A model generated the notes under the pieces. It saw only the letters and a list, made by a program, of their open reading frames with translations, made no database searches and was not told where the DNA came from. From assembly GCA_013330825.1 (NCBI GenBank), contig DUHN01000058.1:5595-17699 (forward strand): a stretch of 12,105 bases of DNA, written 5' to 3'. Source of the stretch: Candidatus Woesearchaeota archaeon. GTDB lineage: Archaea; Nanobdellota; Nanobdellia; Woesearchaeales; GW2011-AR4. The position numbers and the translations under genes were made by a program. Each line of letters opens with the position of its first letter. Position 1 is the stretch's first letter. Positions 5,782-12,105 of the stretch are shown in pieces.

Positions 5782-8046
5782 ATGCGGCATCTTAACACTA
5801 TAATGCGGTCCTTCTTACTCTTCACCCTGCTCTCTCCTTTGCTCCTCCCCCTTATCGTTTCAGGAGGAGGAGGGCCCCCGCCCCCGCCCCCGCCCCCGTG
5901 CCCGACCAGGTCAGCAGGATGCTATGATTCTTCGGACAATAAGGGAGATGCAGGAACGCTGACGGCAGAGACCTTCGGCTTTTATATCTCCGAGACCGCG
6001 TACAAGCCAGGCAGCTGCTCTGCCTCGGCGGCAAAAACCATCGCGGACGCGCAAATCCTGAACCCCGATGATCATATCGCAGCATGCGGCTGCATCGCCG
6101 GTGCAGACTTTGATACGCAGGTGGAAGCGCCGAAGCGATGCTGCGGAGACGACAAGTCCGACTGCGGCATGGTCTCCAAGGGATCGCTCTGCTCCATTGA
6201 CGCGAACTCCAGGGACGGCATCTGGAAGCAGGCCTCCGCCACGGGAGATATCGTCCACGTCGGCTGCCAGAACACGGAATACGTCACGGACGGCACGAGC
6301 TGGATTCCCTGCACCTCGACGGAATTCAAGCGCACGATAGGAGGGCACGAGTATCTCTGCACGGGATCGAGCTCCATTGCCGAATGCGCGGGCTCCGACA
6401 CCTGCAAGGCAAAGACAGCGGGAAAATGCCTCCAGACAGGAGGAGCAATCGCTTCCGGACAGAACTCCTCAGAGGAAAAAGTCAACTACTGCCTCTCGAC
6501 GAAGAAGATCGTCACCGACCTCGACAACACCAACCAGCCGAGCTGCGAGGCAGCCAAGAACCTTGACGGCACGCCCGGCAACTTCAAGTGGACGGGCACC
6601 AAGTGCTGCAGCGAGGCGGACGATTCCCACGAGCACTACAACGACCAGACCGGGGGCTGCTGGGACTCCAAGCCGGTAATCAGTATCGGGTTCGTCGATG
6701 ATGTCCACGATGTCGGCAATTTCGACGGCATATTCTACGGGTGCGTGGTATCGGCCAATAATTACCTTCCGCAGAACAACGGGTATCTTTCCCTCACCAA
6801 CACCCACACCACCGATCCTCTCATCACGGATTCCCCGTACTGCGCGCGCGACCCGACGCAGACCTTCTACTGCTCCTTCAAGGAGAAGTGGCTCCCGACC
6901 GGAGGGGAGGACAAGACAACCTTCAAGAGGGCCCCGATGAACGTGTCGAACACCAATGCCACTTCCCAGGCGGAATGCTGCGCCCCGACCCAATGCTGGG
7001 ACGGGCAGGCCTGCGCCGATGACCAGGCGTCCACCCCGACGGCGGAGAACGCCCTCCCCGATTTCAGGTGCATCAGCGGCAACTGGACGCGGGCGGTGGA
7101 GAAAACATCGCTTGGTGGAGACAGCGTGGGATTCTGCCCAGACGCCTCGCAATGCCTAGTGAACCCCAATGGCAAGCCGGAAGACAATAACAATCCCGCA
7201 GGCAGCCCGCAGTGCATCGCCGACAAGCAGTACATCAAGGACGACTTCTGCTTCGGCGGCAACTGGTCCGCGAGGACGACGCAGATCGCGCTCCAGATGC
7301 TTGACATGAAGTCTTCCGGAAGCTACTCATTGTTCTGCGACAAGACGCAAGACACGCTCAATTTCCTCGAGTACCTTACCCTGTCTGGCAAGCAGGCCTC
7401 GCTCTATTTCGGGACGAACGCCAACAACGTCTGCGTCCTCAAGCAGGGCAGCACCGTCGTGGTGGGAGCGAGCTTCAACACCGCCTTCACCGATGCGGCC
7501 GCCCTCGACCTCTTCGGCGTGCAGAGCTGCTCGGGCGCACAGCAAACAGACGGGCAATACCATAAGTGCGACACCGCGGGCAGCCTCTGGTACAACAAGA
7601 AGGCGGAGTCCATCCTCTACAGCAAGACGGCCCTCAACCCCTCGCAGCCGAGCTTCTTCAGCATGTTCTCCTCCTTCCTCAGCAACCCGCTGCAGAACCT
7701 CATCTCAACCCTCCAGCAGAAGCTCACCTCTCCCCCGTTCCCCATCTCCGACCTCACGAGGCGCGTCACCAAGTTCCAGCGCCTCTACATCACCGAGCAG
7801 GGCACCAAGAGGATCTTCGGCGTGCTGCAGGACAACCAAGCCACCGTCGAGTACGCCAACTTCAACAGCGTCAACATCTGCGATTATGCCTCCCAATTCA
7901 CCCAACAAGTCGGCGGCTCCGCTTCTGGCATCGCGTGCACGCAGACCGGGCAGACCTATCAGGTGCTGGCACAGGGCAGCCCCCTCACCACGTTCCAGCC
8001 GGAGCAGGCGTGGCCGGACCTCACCTCCAAAGTGAGGCTCACCTAA
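5782..8046 (+). CDS. Large secreted Cys-rich surface protein with polyproline linker
   Basis: A 754-residue exported protein of unknown function. Residues 1-28 form a signal peptide or anchor (basic MRHLNTIMR, then a Leu-rich core), followed by four Gly and eight Pro (28-39). The mature part has about 38 Cys, several as CC or CxxxxC clusters, for example 'ECCAPTQCWDGQAC', and repeated 'RCISGNW' and 'FCFGGNW' turns, suggesting many disulfides outside the cell. N-glycosylation sequons occur (NVS, NAT, NWT, NWS). The last 250 residues have fewer Cys and a folded domain containing 'NNVCVLKQGSTVVVGASFN'. The overall pattern resembles large surface proteins that I associate with DPANN archaea. The ATG at 5782 is chosen because GAGGA precedes it by four bases and a TATA-like box lies 27 upstream; ATG 5803 and TTG 5758 are alternatives. 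It leads a co-directional set of three. Confidence 0.9.
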   Translation: MRHLNTIMRSFLLFTLLSPLLLPLIVSGGGGPPPPPPPPCPTRSAGCYDSSDNKGDAGTLTAETFGFYISETAYKPGSCSASAAKTIADAQILNPDDHIAACGCIAGADFDTQVEAPKRCCGDDKSDCGMVSKGSLCSIDANSRDGIWKQASATGDIVHVGCQNTEYVTDGTSWIPCTSTEFKRTIGGHEYLCTGSSSIAECAGSDTCKAKTAGKCLQTGGAIASGQNSSEEKVNYCLSTKKIVTDLDNTNQPSCEAAKNLDGTPGNFKWTGTKCCSEADDSHEHYNDQTGGCWDSKPVISIGFVDDVHDVGNFDGIFYGCVVSANNYLPQNNGYLSLTNTHTTDPLITDSPYCARDPTQTFYCSFKEKWLPTGGEDKTTFKRAPMNVSNTNATSQAECCAPTQCWDGQACADDQASTPTAENALPDFRCISGNWTRAVEKTSLGGDSVGFCPDASQCLVNPNGKPEDNNNPAGSPQCIADKQYIKDDFCFGGNWSARTTQIALQMLDMKSSGSYSLFCDKTQDTLNFLEYLTLSGKQASLYFGTNANNVCVLKQGSTVVVGASFNTAFTDAAALDLFGVQSCSGAQQTDGQYHKCDTAGSLWYNKKAESILYSKTALNPSQPSFFSMFSSFLSNPLQNLISTLQQKLTSPPFPISDLTRRVTKFQRLYITEQGTKRIFGVLQDNQATVEYANFNSVNICDYASQFTQQVGGSASGIACTQTGQTYQVLAQGSPLTTFQPEQAWPDLTSKVRLT
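5863..5898 (+). repeat. GGA triplets followed by a fourfold CCCCCG hexamer repeat
   Basis: Three GGA codons and GGG (5863-5874) run into four exact CCCCCG units (5875-5898), encoding Gly4-Pro8 just after the signal peptide. Length changes by one hexamer keep the frame and add or remove two Pro. The complementary strand has four runs of five G separated by single C, a strong G-quadruplex pattern, and it is the transcription template. Confidence 0.9.
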
Positions 8047-8052
8047 TGCACC

Positions 8053-9240
8053 ATGGAGCGATCACAGATATCCATCGCCATCATCCTCGGCGTCGCGGTG
8101 GTGCTCATCATCTCCATCACCCTCTTCATCAGCAAGACGGCTGAGGTCAAGCGGACCATGCAGGAAACGGCAAAATCAGAGACGACGGCATCGGAGGTGA
8201 AGCCCATCATCCGTCACCTCACCTCATGCCTGGAATCCACGTCAGAAACAGCCCTCACCCTGCTCGGCAAGCAGGGCGGCTACATCTCCCAGAGCCAGGG
8301 AGGCGCATTCCCAGATTACACCAGCCAGCAGGCAGGGGTGTTCTTCGTCCCCTTCCTCGGCCAGAAGGTGAACTACGGCATCTCGCAGCAGGCGGTCGTG
8401 CTTCCAGACTACCCTTCCCTCTTCTTCCCTTACGGCCCGGGACCGGAAGCCAGGGCATCATCCGGCATCGCAACGCTCCCGCCCCTCAACGGGTCAAGCT
8501 TCTCCTTCTCCTACCAGCTCGAGCATTTCGTGGAGGAAACCATCGACAGCTGCATCGACTACGCCTTCTTCAGCCAGCAGGGGTATTCCTTCCAGCAGGG
8601 GGAAAAATCCGCCCATGCGTACCTGGGCCAGGAGGAAGCGGACATCACCTTATATTACGCTCTTACCATCATCAACAACATCACCCGCGAGCAGCTCTCC
8701 GTGGACACCTTCAGCGCGACACTGGACGCCAGGCTTCTCGGCATGCACGGGGCTCTGGCATCCATCCTCAACAACGATGTCAACGACCTCACGTTCAACC
8801 TCTCGGCGGCAACCGTGCCGGATGGCATGTCCCTCTCTGTTCTCCCCGACGCCTACAACATGGATGATATCATCCTCCTCAAGGATTCCCGCTCCACCAT
8901 TTCGGGGAAGCCCTATGAGATCTACATCGCGCGGCACAACAGGAACCCCGCCCTCCGGCACCTCGCGCCAAATCCCGCGTTCAGCTACCTCATCCCCGGA
9001 GCGCTCAACTTCTCCCCCAACACCAACATCACTCCCGCCCTGCTGTCGCTCTACCTTGGAAACATCTCCGCGGACGACCCGGATGAAGACGGGGTGCTGT
9101 ACCGTTTCGTCGTCGAGAACAGGGCAGGCAACCCTTCCCTCCCCCAGCTGCTCAACACGCCGGAGATGAAGGTGAACGTCATCGCATCCGACGGCAGGCT
9201 GGAGGACTACCAGGCCATCACCATTGTGAGGAACCCTTAG
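8053..9240 (+). CDS. Membrane-anchored surface protein, DPANN-like 'LLGKQGGYI' family
   Basis: A 395-residue protein of unknown function. Residues 5-27 are a hydrophobic anchor after the short basic start 'MERSQ', loosely like archaeal pilin-type N-termini; the rest should lie outside. There are only two visible Cys in the first half, Cys59 in 'HLTSCLESTSETALTLLGKQGGYI' split over 55-78, and Cys167 in 'FVEETIDSCIDYAFFSQQGY'. These are two copies of a similar amphipathic helix, so a disulfide between them is plausible. The C-terminal part has a beta-sandwich feel, with 'DDPDEDGVLYRF' and 'NVIASDGRLEDYQAITI' recalling cadherin- or PKD-like domains. I recall the 'SCLES...GGYI' arrangement from DPANN genomes. 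It begins six bases after the preceding gene; no good ribosome binding site is placed before it (GAGG is about 15 bases away), so it probably depends on translation of that gene. Confidence 0.88.
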   Translation: MERSQISIAIILGVAVVLIISITLFISKTAEVKRTMQETAKSETTASEVKPIIRHLTSCLESTSETALTLLGKQGGYISQSQGGAFPDYTSQQAGVFFVPFLGQKVNYGISQQAVVLPDYPSLFFPYGPGPEARASSGIATLPPLNGSSFSFSYQLEHFVEETIDSCIDYAFFSQQGYSFQQGEKSAHAYLGQEEADITLYYALTIINNITREQLSVDTFSATLDARLLGMHGALASILNNDVNDLTFNLSAATVPDGMSLSVLPDAYNMDDIILLKDSRSTISGKPYEIYIARHNRNPALRHLAPNPAFSYLIPGALNFSPNTNITPALLSLYLGNISADDPDEDGVLYRFVVENRAGNPSLPQLLNTPEMKVNVIASDGRLEDYQAITIVRNP

Positions 9241-9292
9241 TAGAGGAACAACAAAAACAGACAACAAGGACAACCAACCCCTACCAATTCCC
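9241..9292 (+). promoter_or_regulatory. A/C-rich, probably unstructured leader of the giant surface gene
   Basis: The 52 bases between two genes are almost free of T and poor in G, with CAA/ACA repeats such as ACAACAAAAACAGACAACAA. AAGGA (9266-9270) lies about 22 bases before the ATG, too far for a normal binding site, and no TATA box is seen at -27. The segment looks like an open, unstructured ribosome landing stretch within the operon. Confidence 0.4.
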
Positions 9293-12105
9293 ATGAGACC
9301 AACTTCCACATCGCTATTGGCGGCAATGATGCTCGGCATGCTCTTCCTCCTCGCCACGCCCCTCTCCGCCGCCCAGGTCTCCGGATGCTGCTCCAACCCC
9401 GGCGCGGGGATATTCGCCTGCAACTTCCAGACACTTGTCGTCCGCGACACCCAGTGCTGCCCGAAGCCGGAGGCGAACAACCCTTCATTCTACAAGTCGG
9501 CGCAGTTCCCCTCCTACCCCACAAACTCGCAGGACTGCGCCGCGAACTTCTTCGCCGAGAACGCCGGCTGCGACTCCGTGCCGGCATGCAAGACCGGGTG
9601 CTGCTGCGCGCCGTCCGGGCCCTCAACCACCTCGAAGCTGTACTGCACGGACGCTGGCTCAGAGTTCTTCGACAAGCCCTGCTCCCAGGTGTCCTGCACC
9701 ACCCCAGAGTGCAACGACGGCCTGGACAACGACGGCAACGGCTGCGCAGACGCGCAGGACACGGGCTGCGTCTCGCTGACGGACACCAACGAGGAGAACG
9801 GCATCTGCCTCGGGCAGGGCCAGGGATGCTCAGATCCCGCCTACACACCCAAGCTCAACGCGCTCTCCATCACCCCCGTCAAGGGCCAAAAGCAGCTGTT
9901 CCTGAGCTGGGCGGACGAGTGCGGCCAGAACGCGCTCTCCTACGACATCTTCCGCTGCCGGGGCAACGGCTGCACGACCTTCACCCGCATCGGCAGCACG
10001 TCGACGACCACGTTCACCGATTCCTCCGACGCCCTCCTCTTCGACACGACCTACACCTACATGGTGAAGGCGTTCTACAGCGTGCAATCGGTGACGCCCA
10101 CCGTGCAGAAGACGGCATCATTGGGGAACATCGAATGCCTCGGCCAGGCGACCGCGGACAAGTTCTGCGTGCAGCCATCCACCTATCTCGCGCAGAAAGA
10201 CTACTTCATCATCAATTTCCCCCTCAATTTCTCGTCAGCGAACTTCATCAACCAAGTGAGGGACAAGTTCTCCTCCAGGCTCAACAAGGCCTTCTCCTGC
10301 GACCAGTCGAACATCCTGCAGCCGGGAGGGGTGTCATGCACCTCTGACGAGACCTGCATCATGAAGGGCTCCGTCCCCGCATGCGTCCCCAAGGACAACT
10401 GCCAGCAGGATTCCTTCAACCCCTTCCAGCTCTTCGGGTCCCAGCAGCTCTGCGAGAACGGGAAGTACTGCTTCTATGACGCCTCCTCCTCGCCGGCGAA
10501 CGCATGCTATTTCTGCAAGCCAGAGATGTCCTGCTACGACTACAAGTCAGAGGGAGCGTGCACGAGGGACAATTGCGGCATCACCAGCTGCAAATGGAAC
10601 TCCCTCTCCACCGAGCTCGGAACCGGAGTCTGCATCTCGACCCAGCAGAACAACTGCCCCTGGTGCGACAAGCCAGGCACAGATGGCATGGAGAGCAGCC
10701 GGGCGCACAACAAGGTGTACGAGGCGTGCACCAAGGAGAAGACGGACAAGCTCACCACCCCATCATCCCAATGCATCTTCACCGGAGCTACAGCAAAGAC
10801 ATGCGACAACGTCATCTGCACGGACATCGCCGCGGCCAACTGCCCCTCCACCCCCGTCCAGCTGGCCGGGGGGAACGTCCTTGCCAAACGCGGCGGCCAG
10901 TGCGGCGCGGACATGTGCGCCCTCCTTGCCAATAAATGCAGGAAGGATGCGGATGCCGACGGCATCGCCGACTGCCCGACGACGTCGTGCGAGACGGACA
11001 TCTTCCCACCGGAGACGACCATCGTCCCCGTGCTGTCCAACGGCAGCCTGAACCAGCTGCGCATAGACATCCGCGACAAGACCAGCGCCAACGGAGCGCT
11101 CGCACTGCGCACGACGAACGACTACGGGACTCTCCTCTGCACCGGCACCTGCCCGGCAAACCACCCCTTCGGCACATCCACCCTCTCGCAATCCCTGCTC
11201 TACTCCAACCGCAAGCTCTTCGACAAAAGCACGCTGCAGATCATCATGAACCTCAGCGCGGGGGACAACATCATCAGCTACTACTCCCAGGACCCCTCCA
11301 AGAATGTCGGGCTGATCAAGACAGTCACCTTCTCCGCGCCGAGCTCATCAACAGGACCAATCGTCGGTAACCTTTCCGTGCCCAATTCTGCGGAAGTCCT
11401 GGACACCATCTATGCCGGCAGCATCCCTTCCGCCACCGTAAAGTTCCTTGAGCCCGCCAGCATCACCTTCGCCCAGCTCAAGAACCCCACCACCGGAGAC
11501 CTCTTCACGCCGACATTCAGCTCCCTGCTCCAGCAGACAACCGAATTCACCTTCTCCGCCACGCCGCCGGACGGCACCTACGTGCTCGAGGTCAACGCGA
11601 AAAACTCGGAGGGAGTGTTCATGAGCCCATCCTTCTCGAAGCAGATCATCATCGACGGCAAGCCCCCGGTGCTGCAGAACAGCACGCCGGCCAACAACTC
11701 CGTCCTCAGGGCATCGTCGGTCCCCTTCTCCCTCAACTTCACGCGGGAGACCACCATCCTGAGCATCGTGCTCGACGACAAGGAGCTGGCAAACAATTTC
11801 ACCACCATCAACAACAAGATCTACACCGCGACGCTCAACATCAGCGATGGCAACAAGCTCATGCGCATCACGGCGCGGTCGTTCGCCGGCGTGGTGACCA
11901 TCATTCCCCTCCGCTTCATCATGAACGCCCAGCCCCTGGACATCACTCTCGTCTCGCCCCTCTACGGTGTCTCCCCCGCATCGCCCTTTGAGGTCAGGAT
12001 CCACACAGACAACGACGCCACATGCAGGCACAGCACCGGCTCCGCCTCTGACTTCTCCTTCATGGATCCCTTCTCCTCGACAGGAGGGACGGACCATGTC
12101 ATTTC
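9293..12105 (+). CDS. Giant secreted Cys-rich protein with FN3 and Ig-like domains, partial
   Basis: The reading frame is open from the ATG to the right edge: 937 complete codons and no stop, so the 3' end is missing. Residues 1-27 are a signal peptide ending near 'LSAAQ'. A Cys-dense segment follows (30-125, with 'GCCS', 'CCP' and 'GCCCAPSG'). Next come 'ECNDGLDNDGNGCAD' (139-153), a Ca-binding-like loop, and a fibronectin type III domain (about 186-265, 'LFLSWADECGQNALSYDIFRC...TYTYMVKAF'). More Cys-rich blocks include 'CYDYKSEGACTRDNCGITSC' (about 414-433), then an Asp-rich 'DADADGIADC' loop (551-561). From about 565 onward Cys is rare and beta-rich, Ig-like stretches dominate. This is an extracellular, multidomain, adhesin-like protein; binding partner unknown. 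The start is the first in-frame ATG before a clear signal peptide, but no ribosome binding site supports it. It is third in the surface module. Confidence 0.9.
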   Translation, partial: MRPTSTSLLAAMMLGMLFLLATPLSAAQVSGCCSNPGAGIFACNFQTLVVRDTQCCPKPEANNPSFYKSAQFPSYPTNSQDCAANFFAENAGCDSVPACKTGCCCAPSGPSTTSKLYCTDAGSEFFDKPCSQVSCTTPECNDGLDNDGNGCADAQDTGCVSLTDTNEENGICLGQGQGCSDPAYTPKLNALSITPVKGQKQLFLSWADECGQNALSYDIFRCRGNGCTTFTRIGSTSTTTFTDSSDALLFDTTYTYMVKAFYSVQSVTPTVQKTASLGNIECLGQATADKFCVQPSTYLAQKDYFIINFPLNFSSANFINQVRDKFSSRLNKAFSCDQSNILQPGGVSCTSDETCIMKGSVPACVPKDNCQQDSFNPFQLFGSQQLCENGKYCFYDASSSPANACYFCKPEMSCYDYKSEGACTRDNCGITSCKWNSLSTELGTGVCISTQQNNCPWCDKPGTDGMESSRAHNKVYEACTKEKTDKLTTPSSQCIFTGATAKTCDNVICTDIAAANCPSTPVQLAGGNVLAKRGGQCGADMCALLANKCRKDADADGIADCPTTSCETDIFPPETTIVPVLSNGSLNQLRIDIRDKTSANGALALRTTNDYGTLLCTGTCPANHPFGTSTLSQSLLYSNRKLFDKSTLQIIMNLSAGDNIISYYSQDPSKNVGLIKTVTFSAPSSSTGPIVGNLSVPNSAEVLDTIYAGSIPSATVKFLEPASITFAQLKNPTTGDLFTPTFSSLLQQTTEFTFSATPPDGTYVLEVNAKNSEGVFMSPSFSKQIIIDGKPPVLQNSTPANNSVLRASSVPFSLNFTRETTILSIVLDDKELANNFTTINNKIYTATLNISDGNKLMRITARSFAGVVTIIPLRFIMNAQPLDITLVSPLYGVSPASPFEVRIHTDNDATCRHSTGSASDFSFMDPFSSTGGTDHVI

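Noticed and set aside
6469..7152. Minus-strand ORFs inside the surface-protein genes, also at 8650-9480 and 11348-12097
   Set aside because: These are shadows produced by C/G third positions of the plus-strand genes; their Val/Arg/Gly-rich translations show no domains.
8046..8144. Possible small gene starting at the TAATG overlap at the end of the first surface gene
   Set aside because: It is out of frame with the clear membrane-protein start at 8053 and encodes 32 His/Arg-rich residues with no recognisable feature.
1..12105. CRISPR arrays, insertion sequences, tRNA or rRNA genes
   Set aside because: I saw no spaced direct repeats, transposase-like translation, cloverleaf or rRNA-like sequence on either strand.

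Overview
The window reads as part of an archaeal chromosome. It carries a TATA-binding protein and an archaeal/eukaryotic-type RNase P protein (Rpp30), and promoters of the BRE/TATA type sit 26-28 bases upstream of several starts. Three long secreted or membrane-anchored, mostly Cys-rich proteins, one with the 'SCLES...LLGKQGGYI' segment, resemble surface proteins that I associate with DPANN-type archaea. That lineage assignment is from memory of the families, not from a search, and the phylum is left open. G+C is moderately high and third codon positions favour C/G strongly in the right half, so long false ORFs appear on the opposite strand.

Layout. (1) 1-1489, information processing: a partial tbp gene (minus, cut by the left edge), its leader and promoter, a 67-residue zinc-ribbon protein (minus), and rnp3 (plus) with a GTG start that appears leaderless. 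The last two diverge from a 114-base intergenic region. (2) 1566-5713, a minus-strand operon, in transcription order: S-adenosylmethionine decarboxylase; a membrane-embedded spermidine-synthase-like protein; a DUF1624/HGSNAT-like membrane acyltransferase; and, after a 181-base gap, a membrane-anchored Cys/His-rich repeat protein of unknown function. The first three are joined by TGATG and ATGA stop/start overlaps. (3) 5782-12105, a plus-strand surface module: a 754-residue secreted Cys-rich protein with a polyproline stretch, a 395-residue membrane-anchored protein, and a giant Cys-rich, fibronectin-III-containing secreted protein that runs off the right edge (at least 937 residues).

How the genes fit together. 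The decarboxylase makes the aminopropyl donor that the SpeE domain would use, so the minus operon probably makes a polyamine or related aminopropylated compound; the acyltransferase may modify that product or an envelope glycan (inference). The surface module shares a short divergent promoter region with the polyamine operon. The most unusual protein is the Cys/His repeat protein. Its extracellular part shows a near-34-residue periodicity in which a Cys at the end of one predicted helix is followed 11-12 residues later by a Cys opening the next, and five His residues cluster in the first three repeats. I read this as a disulfide-stapled helical-repeat solenoid with a possible metal or catalytic site.
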